A stretch of DNA of 33,972 bases from an uncultured Lachnospiraceae bacterium (lineage in GTDB: Bacteria; Bacillota; Clostridia; Lachnospirales; Lachnospiraceae): assembly GCA_910579735.1 (NCBI GenBank), contig CAJTUZ010000026.1, positions 1 to 33,972 of the forward strand, written 5' to 3'. Below, one piece after another: positions 24,202 to 33,025 of this stretch; position 1 is the stretch's first letter; every line of letters begins with the position of its first letter. The notes under the pieces are model-generated. The model saw only the letters and a program-made list of their open reading frames with translations. It did no database searches and was not told the DNA's origin. A program made the position numbers and the translations under genes.

Positions 24202-26572
24202 AATACAGTCTGGAGGCAAAATCCGGGAAATACCGTACCTCACTGTTATACCCCGTTCCTCCAAAGGACTGTTTCAATCTGACTCCGCCATACATCAGCG
24301 CATCGCCGTATGCGCAGTATCTTTCCGTCTCACCGTCTAGTTTCACGAATCTGGAGATCATATTATGTACAAGCGAATCTATTCTGATATGAACCGGTGA
24401 GACGGTATTAACCAAATCTCCAAATTCTTTCATATTATATTTCAAATTTCGGTTGTAAAAATAATACAACCGGTCTGGAAGAAGTCCTTTCGGCTTATAA
24501 CAGTCATACTGCGTATTTGGTATTGTCAGTTTCTGCATCAGAAATCCAACCGCTTTTTCTCCATCCTGCGATACGCATGTCCATTCCGTCACATTGCCTG
24601 CAGACTGGTACAGTGTACTCTCCGGTTCTCCGGAATTGTCCGCAAAGGTCCTGCCGCGGTAAAAAACGCCTGTCTGCAGTACTTCTCTCCATTCTTTGTA
24701 TAGCGCGATCTGCGCCTTGATGGCCGTTAACTCTTCTTTGTCCATATCACAGAAATTGCATTCATATCCGCATATCCCAAAGCAAGCCGTCTGAAAACGC
24801 GTCTCAAGCGGCGTGTTTCGAAGCGTCTGGTGATTCGGGCAGGCCGAAACATGCGCGCCAAGAACCGACATCGGATAACCATAGCTGTACCCTGTCTGGA
24901 TCTCACAACGGCAGAGCGCATCCGTATCATCGCTTGCCCATATCTGTGGAAAATAGCATAATATCCCCAGATCAAAACGATTTCCGCCCGCCGCACACCC
25001 TTCAAACAAAATATCCGGAAACCGATTTGTCAGTTCTTTCATGCAACGATATAATCCCAGTACATAACGGTGTGCGGTTTCTCCCTGACATTCCGGCGCC
25101 AGAGCGCTCGAATAATAATCGCTGAATATTCGGTTCATATCCCATTTCACGTAAGAAATCTCGGCCGAAGAGAACAAACGGCTCATTTCTTCTATTATAT
25201 ATTCCTGCACATCTTCTCTCGTCAGATCCAGTATCCGCTGATTTCTTCCCTCGGCGTGCGGCTTTCCCGGAATCTGCAGTACCCACTCGGGATGTTTTTC
25301 ATAAAGACAGCTTTTAACATTCACCATCTCCGGCTCCACCCAGATTCCGAAATCCAGTCCCATAGCTTTCATCTTTTGGGCCAGGCCATTCACACCACCC
25401 TGCAGTTTCCGACGGTTCACTTCCCAGTCGCCTAACGACTGCGTATCGTCATCCCGTGTTCCGAACCAACCATCGTCCATGACAAAAAGCTCGATCCCCG
25501 CTTTTTTCCCCGCTCTGGCAAGCTTTAACAGTTTATTCTCGTTTATATCGAAATAAGCCGCTTCCCAACTGTTTAACAAAACCGGCCTGGCCCTATGCTT
25601 CCACTCTCCCCGTACAATATGTTCCCTGACAAATTCGTGCATATGCCTGCTCATGCCGTTATATCCTTCATGTGAATAACACATGACTGCCTCCGGCGCT
25701 TCAAAACATGCTCCCGTGCCGATAAGAAATACGAACGACTGCGGATTAATCCCCGTTACGATCCGGGTCTTTCCGAAACTACTCACCTCTACCGCTTCAT
25801 AGTGATTGCCGCTGTAGATCAAGTTAAATCCGTAACAATCTCCGTTATCCTGTGATGTCTCCTGTCTGCCAAGCATCACAAAAGGATTGGCACGGTTAGA
25901 GGAAGTGCCGGTATAGGACGCATTCACGTGTTTGCCGGAGTGCATCCGCACATCTGTCCGTTTCATTTCCCTCGCCCATGCGCCGGTAAATGTCGTGAAA
26001 ATAAATCCAGACGTATCAAAATCAATCTGCAGGCTCATCAGTCTTGTCAATCTGACGGGTTCTATGCTTTCATTCACCAATCTGGCACTGCGCGTAATCA
26101 CATCGTAGTCTTCATAAACATAATAATGCAGTTCCAACGCGAGATCATATTGTGCATCCTTTAAAAACAGACAAAGATGCTCCACTTCTCCCTTTTCATC
26201 ATAGGAGCCCGGTAAGGTCATGTATGCTTCTTTTCCCCTGGTAATCTCTGCTTTCTCAAACAGAAAATCTGAAGTAAAGCTTCCATCCGCGTGAATGATC
26301 TCCAGAAACGGCTCTCTGATGTCACCTTTCCCATAGGAAGACATCTCAAGGCAAATATCTTCCAGAGAAAAACAATCCGCGCCATGTGTTACATTCGTAT
26401 TCCCTGGTGGAAAAGCATGTTTCTCCGTAAGTGCCTCCATATACTTTTCTTCAGGCAGCGTAATCTTTCTCCCATAATATAAATGCTCCAAATGTCCTGT
26501 ATCCAACACGCGAAAGCAGTATACCGTTTGTTTTGTTTCCAATATAAAATGCCGGTTCTGTCTTTTGATCAT
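24179..26572 (-). CDS. GH36 alpha-galactosidase
   Basis: The 797-residue length is somewhat longer than typical GH36 enzymes (about 730). The N-terminal beta-sandwich (about 1-310) is followed by the catalytic barrel: LFVMDDGWFG (about 362-371), the nucleophile D478 in YVKWDMNR, the acid/base D548 in WASDDTD and the FEGCAAGGNRFD block. The C-terminus is a beta domain. No signal peptide, so it acts in the cytoplasm on imported alpha-galactosides such as melibiose or raffinose-type sugars. The start overlaps the transporter stop by 4 bp (ATGA). It is the last gene of the operon. The extra length comes mostly from the C-terminus beyond about 730. No terminator is seen before the convergent S-component gene. 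Confidence 0.96.
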   Translation of the reverse strand: MIKRQNRHFILETKQTVYCFRVLDTGHLEHLYYGRKITLPEEKYMEALTEKHAFPPGNTNVTHGADCFSLEDICLEMSSYGKGDIREPFLEIIHADGSFTSDFLFEKAEITRGKEAYMTLPGSYDEKGEVEHLCLFLKDAQYDLALELHYYVYEDYDVITRSARLVNESIEPVRLTRLMSLQIDFDTSGFIFTTFTGAWAREMKRTDVRMHSGKHVNASYTGTSSNRANPFVMLGRQETSQDNGDCYGFNLIYSGNHYEAVEVSSFGKTRIVTGINPQSFVFLIGTGACFEAPEAVMCYSHEGYNGMSRHMHEFVREHIVRGEWKHRARPVLLNSWEAAYFDINENKLLKLARAGKKAGIELFVMDDGWFGTRDDDTQSLGDWEVNRRKLQGGVNGLAQKMKAMGLDFGIWVEPEMVNVKSCLYEKHPEWVLQIPGKPHAEGRNQRILDLTREDVQEYIIEEMSRLFSSAEISYVKWDMNRIFSDYYSSALAPECQGETAHRYVLGLYRCMKELTNRFPDILFEGCAAGGNRFDLGILCYFPQIWASDDTDALCRCEIQTGYSYGYPMSVLGAHVSACPNHQTLRNTPLETRFQTACFGICGYECNFCDMDKEELTAIKAQIALYKEWREVLQTGVFYRGRTFADNSGEPESTLYQSAGNVTEWTCVSQDGEKAVGFLMQKLTIPNTQYDCYKPKGLLPDRLYYFYNRNLKYNMKEFGDLVNTVSPVHIRIDSLVHNMISRFVKLDGETERYCAYGDALMYGGVRLKQSFGGTGYNSEVRYFPDFASRLYFMEAVHS

Positions 26573-27969
26573 GCTCCGTCCCTCTCCCTGCTGTTTGTTT
26601 CCCTTTTGCTCTTAATTTTCTCTGCAATCTCTTCCACTTTATCCTCCGTCAGGATAAATTTCTTACGGAACAGAACAAAGGCCGCCAGCAAACCTGCGAT
26701 CGGAATTACCGTCATTGTCATGCGCAGGCCCACAACGGAAGATGCCGCTGCCTGCATGTTCTGCTGTGTATCGCCATTTAAACGGAATACAGACAGGCAG
26801 ATAGAAGCGGCCAGGGCCGCCACGCCGGACGCCAGTTTCACCACGAATGTCTGCATGGAAAAAATAACGCTTTCGTCTCTCCTGTTGTTTTTTAACTCTC
26901 CATAATCAACCGTATTGGCCAGAAATACCGTTACAAGCACTGTCAGAATACCGTTTGCCGCAAAAATAAAAAATCCCGGAATAAACAAAAGATACACGCT
27001 CGACATATTGATAAAGGCGAGTCCCAGCAATATGACATATCCTACAACCGCCATACACAAGCCGACATAGAACACACTGACCGCACTGAAAATCTTACGC
27101 ATCATCGGAAAAAAGAGCATCATGGAAAGAATCTGCACCGCACCGCCAAACGTATTAAATACTGTATAGGCATTATACCAGTCCGCTCCGCCAAAATCAT
27201 ATTTGAAAAAATAGATGACCAGATTGGATGTAATATAAATGGAGCAGTTGATCAGTACGATCGTCGCCACAACCGCCATAGCCTGATCATTTTGCAGCAA
27301 CGCCTTAAACATTTGGCCGACAGAGGGCGCTTCCACATCCACCGTGGACTTTTCCTTAATATTGACACAGGTACATATAATAAACAGCATAAACAATACG
27401 GCGATGATCAGCGCAAACCATTGAAATCCGGCACGCTCATTTCCATTTCCCAGCATATATACGCATTTCATGGTAATAATGGTGACAATGGCGGAACCTA
27501 CTCCCGCACACGAACGAGCCAACGTGGAAAGATTCTCCCGTTCTTTTCCGCCTTCGGTAAAAGCCGGAATCATTGACCAGTACGGAATATCCATCATCGT
27601 ATACGTTACACCCCACAAAATATAGGCGACCGCCACATAAACAATCAGTCCGCTTCCGTCAAGTGCAGGCGGAGCCGAAAACATAAAATACAATACAAAA
27701 GAATTCAACAGGGTCCCGATAAGCAGCCATGGACGGAATTTTCCCCATTTTGTCCTTGTTTTAGCTACCAGAACCCCCATAATGGGATCATTAAAAGCAT
27801 CGAATACCCGCGCCGCCATTAGGATCACTCCCATAGCGATTGCACTAACACCCAGAATATCCTGATAATAATACAGGACATAACCAGCGGAAAGCATATA
27901 GACCATATCTTTCCCTACGGCCCCCAGACCGTATGATACTTTTTCTCTTGTCGATAATCTCATTTCCAT
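26569..27969 (-). CDS. GPH-family (MelB-like) sugar:cation symporter
   Basis: ATG 27969 is preferred (AAAGG 7 nt upstream) giving 466 residues, although the frame extends to 28008. About 12 hydrophobic spans are present. The GPH signature is visible: DAFNDPIMGVLVAKTRTKWG followed by KFRPWLL in the first half, with the acidic residues that in MelB coordinate cation and sugar. It probably imports galactosides with H+ or Na+. The gene stands between a beta-galactosidase and an alpha-galactosidase and overlaps the latter, so its substrate is likely a di- or oligosaccharide with galactose at the end. Confidence 0.93.
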   Translation of the reverse strand: MEMRLSTREKVSYGLGAVGKDMVYMLSAGYVLYYYQDILGVSAIAMGVILMAARVFDAFNDPIMGVLVAKTRTKWGKFRPWLLIGTLLNSFVLYFMFSAPPALDGSGLIVYVAVAYILWGVTYTMMDIPYWSMIPAFTEGGKERENLSTLARSCAGVGSAIVTIITMKCVYMLGNGNERAGFQWFALIIAVLFMLFIICTCVNIKEKSTVDVEAPSVGQMFKALLQNDQAMAVVATIVLINCSIYITSNLVIYFFKYDFGGADWYNAYTVFNTFGGAVQILSMMLFFPMMRKIFSAVSVFYVGLCMAVVGYVILLGLAFINMSSVYLLFIPGFFIFAANGILTVLVTVFLANTVDYGELKNNRRDESVIFSMQTFVVKLASGVAALAASICLSVFRLNGDTQQNMQAAASSVVGLRMTMTVIPIAGLLAAFVLFRKKFILTEDKVEEIAEKIKSKRETNSRERDGA

Positions 27970-28011
27970 AACCATACCTTTCTCAAATTCTGCTCCTGTT
28001 TCCCGCACGAT

Positions 28012-30498
28012 TTACATTGAATTTACCCGGAATGTATGTATCACTTCCTCTGTCTGCATGGAACGTATTTTCAAACTGCCATTTCCCGTCTTTCCAAGCG
28101 ATCTGATATAAGTCCCGCTCATACCTCCCTGCAGGGAAACCGTTGCAGGACCAATGAGCCCGATATCGCCTTCTGTCTCAAAAAATACCGGTTCATTGTA
28201 AAACGAAAGCAAATTCCCGTTCTCATCCACCGCTCTGATCCTGACTGCAGCCACATCATATGTATTTTTTTCCGTCAGTTCATAATGATCGGCTTCCGAC
28301 TGCAGCCGTACCGAAAATGCAGGCTCCTTGACGAGTCGTTTTACGACTTCGCCGTCTTTGACAGCTTCAAACAGATATGACGTGGCCTCTCCTCCCCAGT
28401 CGCCGACGTAGCGTGTATACAGCGGTACTGCCTCTTCCGGTTTCATATGGTATAGCAATACCAGCTTTGCGGCGCTAAAAAGCGCCGATTTTGGCAGATT
28501 GTTCAGCCCATATCTTGCCGTTGCATTCAATACATTCTTAAGTTCTTTTATCTGCTTGGGCGAAAAGTCCCCGCTCTGTTCGATCGCATCCCCTATATAA
28601 TCGTTTAACAGCATCGGTCCATGCTGTAAGTTGCGGTATGGTGAGTCCGCTTTCGTATATTCTTTAATCAATCTGCCATTCTTATACATGCGCACACTGT
28701 CCGCGTTTGAGAAAATATATGTATTGCCACGGTCACATCCCGGATGTTCTCCGATATCCATAGAGGAGCTCAATGACAACACCGGCCTCCGATCCTGTTC
28801 ACAGGCATAGACATCTGCCGCGAGTTTCGGATTGCGGAACATATCCATTACTCCATGATAACAGACTCTGTCGCCGCTTCCAAAATCTTTATGCGTATTA
28901 TAATCGAACATACACCAGCCGAAACTCCCGGCTATATCGCTTTCTCCTGCTACGGCATCCAATACGTTAGCATGGCGCAGTGCCTGCTCTGTCCTGTGGT
29001 CCTCACTGTCATATGCTTTCGTCGGATACATATGTCCGTTATACTCGCTGATCAGATATGCTTTGTTCCCGTCAGAAGTAACGACAGATTTCTTATCGCA
29101 TCCTTTCGTCTTCCCATCATGCAGGAAATCATTATAAGTATAGACATCTTCCAGCAAACTGCTCTTTTTGCAGGCCCTGACACCGCCTGTCGCCCTTGAT
29201 GGATCAAGTGTATGCGCTGTAGCGTTTGTTATTTGATAAAACGCGTCATCGTCTGCCGACTCATTAATGCGTACACCCCACAAGATGATCGAAGGATGGT
29301 TGCGGTACTGCACTACCATCTCACGCACATTTTTTACCGCCTGTTCTTTCCACGAAGCGTCACCGATATGCTGCCAGCCCGGCATCTCCGTAAAGACAAG
29401 CAAGCCGATCTCATCGCATCTGTCAACAAAATACTGCGACTGCGGATAATGGGATGTTCTGACCGAGTTGACGCCCAATTCATTTTTTAGAATATCCGCA
29501 TCCCTTTTCTGCATCGATTCCGGCATTGCATATCCCACATAAGGGAAACTCTGATGTCTGTTCAATCCCCGCAGTTTCACCTTTCTTCCATTCAGATAAA
29601 AACCATCCGCCCGAAACTCCGTCTTTCGGAAACCAAATATGACGGTTTTTCTATCTACAGCTATACCATTGTGTAGCAGTTCAGTCGTCAACTCATACAG
29701 ATTTGGCATCTCGATATCCCACAGATGGATGTCTTCTGCCAGATACCGCATCGCATAGGTCCTGCTATCTCCTTCCTCCGATAACAATTCTCCTGCCTGT
29801 GCCGCCCTCCTCTTCTTCAAGCACACACAGGCCGATTCGTCCGCTCCTTTTTCCCTGACGCACTGGCGCAGCATATAATCGGCAGCTCCGCCATTTATCG
29901 TGATCTGCGAATATATAACGGCATTTCTATATTCTCTCCCTTCCCTGTCCATCTGCAGCATTTGCAAACTGTCTGCGGCAGGGAAACTGATATCCGTCCA
30001 CACAAAGACATCCTCCAGATAGACCGGATTCCTGATTTCCAGATATACGTCACGATAAATTCCGCCGTAAGTCATATAATCTATCACAAAACCAAAGGGC
30101 GGTATATTTCCTTTCTCTCTACTGTCTACCTTGACAACAAGAATATTTTCCGATCCATAACGAAGCGTTTCCGACACATCTATGGAAAAAGCCGTATAGC
30201 CGCAATGATGCTCCCCGACCTTTGTGCCGTTCAGATAGACCTCGCTCTCGTGCGCAGCGCCTTCCAGTGTCAAAATGACCTTTTTCCCCTTCCATTCCGT
30301 TGGCGCCATGAGCTTTCTACGATAACCGCTTACCATTTGATAAACTGCTTCGTCAAAATAGTGAAACGGCGTCTCTTTACAGGTATGCGGCAGGCGTACT
30401 TTCTCCAGTCCGCTTTCGTCATACTCTGCCTGTAGCAGTGCCTCACTATACTGTTCTGTAAATCCCCAGTCATTATTTAAATAAATCTTCTCTTCCAT
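28012..30498 (-). CDS. GH2 family beta-galactosidase
   Basis: This 828-residue cytoplasmic enzyme has the GH2 layout: sugar-binding domain (about 1-155, with DWGFTEQY and GGIYRDVYLEI), Ig-like domain (160-292), TIM barrel (about 293-570) and C-terminal beta domains. The acid/base is E413 in HPSIILWGVRINES and the nucleophile is E485 in YLISEYNGH. The motif VRINESADDD differs from the common WGLGNE form, which is seen in a branch of gut Firmicutes GH2 enzymes. Beta-galactosidase is the best call given the galactoside operon, but beta-glucuronidase or another GH2 specificity cannot be excluded. The gene starts 62 bp after the TetR gene, with AAGGAG upstream. Confidence 0.9.
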   Translation of the reverse strand: MEEKIYLNNDWGFTEQYSEALLQAEYDESGLEKVRLPHTCKETPFHYFDEAVYQMVSGYRRKLMAPTEWKGKKVILTLEGAAHESEVYLNGTKVGEHHCGYTAFSIDVSETLRYGSENILVVKVDSREKGNIPPFGFVIDYMTYGGIYRDVYLEIRNPVYLEDVFVWTDISFPAADSLQMLQMDREGREYRNAVIYSQITINGGAADYMLRQCVREKGADESACVCLKKRRAAQAGELLSEEGDSRTYAMRYLAEDIHLWDIEMPNLYELTTELLHNGIAVDRKTVIFGFRKTEFRADGFYLNGRKVKLRGLNRHQSFPYVGYAMPESMQKRDADILKNELGVNSVRTSHYPQSQYFVDRCDEIGLLVFTEMPGWQHIGDASWKEQAVKNVREMVVQYRNHPSIILWGVRINESADDDAFYQITNATAHTLDPSRATGGVRACKKSSLLEDVYTYNDFLHDGKTKGCDKKSVVTSDGNKAYLISEYNGHMYPTKAYDSEDHRTEQALRHANVLDAVAGESDIAGSFGWCMFDYNTHKDFGSGDRVCYHGVMDMFRNPKLAADVYACEQDRRPVLSLSSSMDIGEHPGCDRGNTYIFSNADSVRMYKNGRLIKEYTKADSPYRNLQHGPMLLNDYIGDAIEQSGDFSPKQIKELKNVLNATARYGLNNLPKSALFSAAKLVLLYHMKPEEAVPLYTRYVGDWGGEATSYLFEAVKDGEVVKRLVKEPAFSVRLQSEADHYELTEKNTYDVAAVRIRAVDENGNLLSFYNEPVFFETEGDIGLIGPATVSLQGGMSGTYIRSLGKTGNGSLKIRSMQTEEVIHTFRVNSM

Positions 30499-30560
30499 TT
30501 CTTTTTCACTCCTTTTCCCATGCCGTTCTCTGCTTCTTACCTGATCCCTTTCTCCTTACA

Positions 30561-31154
30561 TCACGCTTCTGCTTCCCTATGGAGTGTGATTCCCTCCATC
30601 AAAATATCAACTACTTCATCCAACGCATCCTGATAGGATACTCCGTTTTGAATCAATATATCTTTCTGAAAAAACTGTTCCAGCGCCGCTTCCAGCATCA
30701 TCTTCAGGATCGGAATTCTGACAGGCTTTATGCAGCCTTCCCTCATTCCCTGTTCTATCAATGCGATCGTAGCCTCCCAGCCGGTTTCCAAACGTAGTTC
30801 CACCTGCCTGTATATTTTCGGATATTTTTCTTTTAAGGTATATAACTGCCTGAAATCCACATCCCGATATCTATCCGGAAGAACACCCAGAATCACGCGG
30901 ATTTTTTCCACGGTACAAAGGCTTTCATTTTCCAGCACTTCTCGCTCTTCCTCTTTGATCTGATCAAAAAGACAATCCACCATAGCGAGGAACAATTCCT
31001 CCTTATCGCGAAATACTGTATAGATTGTCTTTTTACTGATCTTTAAAAGCGACGCAATATCATCCATTGTAAATTTCAATCCGTTTTGGTTAAATACCTG
31101 CAATGTTCCTTCTAAGATGCTTTCCCGCAAATTATTTACTTTTTTATCATCCAC
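30561..31154 (-). CDS. TetR-family transcriptional regulator of the galactoside operon
   Basis: I choose GTG 31154 (197 residues, AGAGAGG 8 nt upstream). The frame continues upstream with ATGs at 31202 and 31232, but these coincide with the start region and -10/-35 of the promoter. The helix-turn-helix is ILEGTLQVFNQNGLKFTMDD then IASLLKISKKTIYTVFRDKE (about 10-50 of the chosen form); the C-terminal helical part would bind an inducer. It leads the operon tetR-GH2-symporter-GH36 and probably represses it through the paired sites around the promoter. A galactoside or its product is the likely inducer, by inference. Confidence 0.9.
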   Translation of the reverse strand: MDDKKVNNLRESILEGTLQVFNQNGLKFTMDDIASLLKISKKTIYTVFRDKEELFLAMVDCLFDQIKEEEREVLENESLCTVEKIRVILGVLPDRYRDVDFRQLYTLKEKYPKIYRQVELRLETGWEATIALIEQGMREGCIKPVRIPILKMMLEAALEQFFQKDILIQNGVSYQDALDEVVDILMEGITLHREAEA

Positions 31155-31173
31155 TGCTTTTTCCTCTCTTATG

Positions 31174-31258
31174 GAAACTACATTTCTTATATCAGTTTTC
31201 ATAATTGTAGCATGATCACCGACTGATAACAAGAAACCAAATTACCAAAACCAGTTTC
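31174..31258 (-). promoter_or_regulatory. Promoter of the TetR operon flanked by two operator-like sites
   Basis: On the minus strand TTGTTA (31227-31232), 17-nt spacer and TACAAT (31204-31209) form the promoter. On the plus strand, 31233-31258 begins GAAACCA and ends CAGTTTC; 31174-31200 begins GAAACTA and ends CAGTTTTC. The two 26-27-nt sites share their arms, are partially palindromic, and abut the -35 on one side and follow the -10 on the other. This is the classic placement for autorepression by the TetR protein encoded just downstream. Confidence 0.7.
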
Positions 31259-31279
31259 CGTTTTTTATTCATTTCTACT

Positions 31280-31312
31280 AAAAAAACAGAGTATGCATGA
31301 AAACATACTCTG
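31280..31312 (-). terminator. Intrinsic terminator of the alpha ribosomal operon
   Basis: CAGAGTATG pairs with CATACTCTG (9 bp) around an 8-nt loop, followed by seven T on the minus strand, 40 bp after the rplQ stop. Confidence 0.93.
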
Positions 31313-31352
31313 CTTTATAATAAGTGATCTTATTTATATTTTCTATCGGCCT

Positions 31353-31889
31353 TTATACTAATTCCAGTACAACTTCCATAGCTGCGTCGCCCTTACGGGG
31401 TCCGATCTTAACGATTCTCGTATAACCGCCGTTACGGCTTGCGTATTTCGCTCCGTACTCATCGAAAAGCTTTGCAACAAGATCAACTTCCTTGGTGCCT
31501 CTCTTTCTGCCGGCTGCTGTAGTCGGAACTTCCGTTACCGGATATAAAACCTTTAACATCTGTCTTCTTGCATGAAGCCTGGAAGGCATATCTTTCTTGA
31601 TTTCCTTCTCTACCGTGTCATATACGGTAACTTTCCGGCCATCAACCACTTCTTTGACTCTCTTGCCGTCTTTGTCTTTCTTCGGCACTTTAGCAGTTAC
31701 TTTAACGGTTTCAAAGTTATCTTTTTCCTTAACAGCAAGTGCGATCAGTGATTCTGCAAATTTACGGATTTCTTTTGCTCTTGCTTCGGTCGTAACGATC
31801 TTTCCGTGATAAAGAAGATTGGTTACCTGGTTTCTGAGTAATGCTTTTCTCTGGTCAGATGTTCTGCCAAGTTTTCTGTATTTTGCCAT
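31353..31889 (-). CDS. rplQ: 50S ribosomal protein L17 with central insertion
   Basis: The N-terminus (KYRKLGRTSDQRKALLRNQ) and C-terminus (AKLFDEYGAKYASRNGGYTR, then PRKGDAAMEVVLELV) are canonical L17. The length is 178 residues against about 115-130 in most bacteria. The surplus is a Lys/Val/Asp-rich insertion at about 60-120 containing KKDKDGKRVKEVVDGRKVTV. Long L17 forms are known in Lachnospiraceae-type Clostridia, so this is a taxonomic hint and not a fault. It is the last gene of the operon, 128 bp after rpoA, with CGGAGG before ATG 31889. Confidence 0.97.
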   Translation of the reverse strand: MAKYRKLGRTSDQRKALLRNQVTNLLYHGKIVTTEARAKEIRKFAESLIALAVKEKDNFETVKVTAKVPKKDKDGKRVKEVVDGRKVTVYDTVEKEIKKDMPSRLHARRQMLKVLYPVTEVPTTAAGRKRGTKEVDLVAKLFDEYGAKYASRNGGYTRIVKIGPRKGDAAMEVVLELV

Positions 31890-31921
31890 AATAAACCTCC
31901 GTTCGGCTGCATTTGATGGTA

Positions 31922-31957
31922 CATCCGGCTATGCGCTTTGGACTTACTTACCGGATG
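31922..31957 (-). repeat. 36-nt stem-loop, copy 2, rpoA-rplQ spacer
   Basis: On the minus strand CATCCGG pairs with CCGGATG around a 22-nt loop containing GTAAGTCCAAAGCGCAT. It matches the loop of copy 1 at 15 of 20 positions, while the stem is a different sequence that still pairs fully. There is no U-run. Confidence 0.8.
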
Positions 31958-31981
31958 CTGTTAATAGTCCCATTCTTAGCC

Positions 31982-32017
31982 GGTACATGCGTGCTCTTTA
32001 GACTTACCTCATGTACC
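31982..32017 (-). repeat. 36-nt stem-loop, copy 1, directly after the rpoA stop
   Basis: On the minus strand GGTACATG pairs with CATGTACC around a 20-nt loop containing GTAAGTCTAAAGAGCAC. It starts at the base after the rpoA stop codon. The same length as copy 2 and an exact 60-nt offset between the two indicate an ancient tandem duplication kept at the RNA-structure level. Confidence 0.8.
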
Positions 32018-32977
32018 TTAAGCTTCATCGCTGGGATTCAGCTGAAGCCCTAATTCTTTCAATTTCGCTAAAACTTCTTCTAAAGATTTCCGTCCCAGGT
32101 TACGGACTTTCATCATATCTTCGGAAGTCTTATTGGTCAGTTCCTCAACGGTATTAATACCCGCTCTTTTTAAGCAGTTATAAGAACGCACGGATAATTC
32201 CAGTTCATCGATGCTCATTTCCAATACTTTTTCTTTTTCGTCATCTTCTTTTTCTACCATGACTTCCGCAGTCTTGGCATTTTCCGATAAATCAATGAAA
32301 AGGCATAAATGTTCGCTAAGGACTTTTGCAGCCAGACTGACTGCCTCGTCAGGAACGAGCGTACCATTTGTATGAACATCAAGCGTCAGCTTATCAAAAT
32401 CGGTAATCTGTCCTACACGAGTATTCTCAATGGTTACGTTCACTCTTTCGACAGGTGTATAAATGGAATCTACTGCTATCACACCGATCGGCAGATCTTC
32501 TGTTTTATTCTTCTCAGAGCTTACATATCCTCTGCCTTTTGTAATCGTGAGTTCCATATACAGTTTGGTATCTTTACCGCTTAAGGTCGCAATAACCAAT
32601 TCGGGATTTAAAATTTCAATATCCTGATCAACCTGAATATCCGCCGCTCTTACGATGCCTTCGCCTTCATACTCAATGTAGGCCGTTTTGACTTCATTCG
32701 TCTCACTGTTGTTTCTGATCGCAAGACTCTTAATATTCATGATGATTTCCGTAACATCTTCCTTTACGCCCGGAATGGAACTGAACTCATGTAAAACACC
32801 TTCTATTTTTACCTGACTTACAGCCGCACCCGGCAAAGAAGAAAGCATAATTCTTCTTAAAGAATTACCAAGGGTAATACCGTAACCTCTCTCCAGCGGT
32901 TCTACTACGAATTTACCGTATTTTTTGTCTTCAGAGATTTCCACAACCTCAATATTCGGTCTTTCAAAATCAAACAC
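32018..32977 (-). CDS. rpoA: RNA polymerase subunit alpha
   Basis: This 319-residue protein has the N-terminal assembly domain (MFDFERPNIEVVEI, GYGITLGNSLRRIMLSSLPG) and the C-terminal helix-hairpin-helix domain (LSVRSYNCLKRAGINTVEEL, then KVRNLGRKSLEEVLAKL) that contacts UP elements and activators. Translation starts at GTG 32977, with AAAGGAGG 9 nt upstream. It sits between rpsD and rplQ as in all Firmicutes alpha operons. Confidence 0.98.
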   Translation of the reverse strand: MFDFERPNIEVVEISEDKKYGKFVVEPLERGYGITLGNSLRRIMLSSLPGAAVSQVKIEGVLHEFSSIPGVKEDVTEIIMNIKSLAIRNNSETNEVKTAYIEYEGEGIVRAADIQVDQDIEILNPELVIATLSGKDTKLYMELTITKGRGYVSSEKNKTEDLPIGVIAVDSIYTPVERVNVTIENTRVGQITDFDKLTLDVHTNGTLVPDEAVSLAAKVLSEHLCLFIDLSENAKTAEVMVEKEDDEKEKVLEMSIDELELSVRSYNCLKRAGINTVEELTNKTSEDMMKVRNLGRKSLEEVLAKLKELGLQLNPSDEA

Positions 32978-33025
32978 TGCAAATACCCTCCTTTACGAAC
33001 AATACTATCCGCTTTCATGCCAGTC

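Noticed and set aside
31922..32017. Two 36-nt elements as a miniature CRISPR array
   Set aside because: The stems differ between copies, only two units exist with a 24-nt gap, the first abuts a stop codon, and no cas gene is present.
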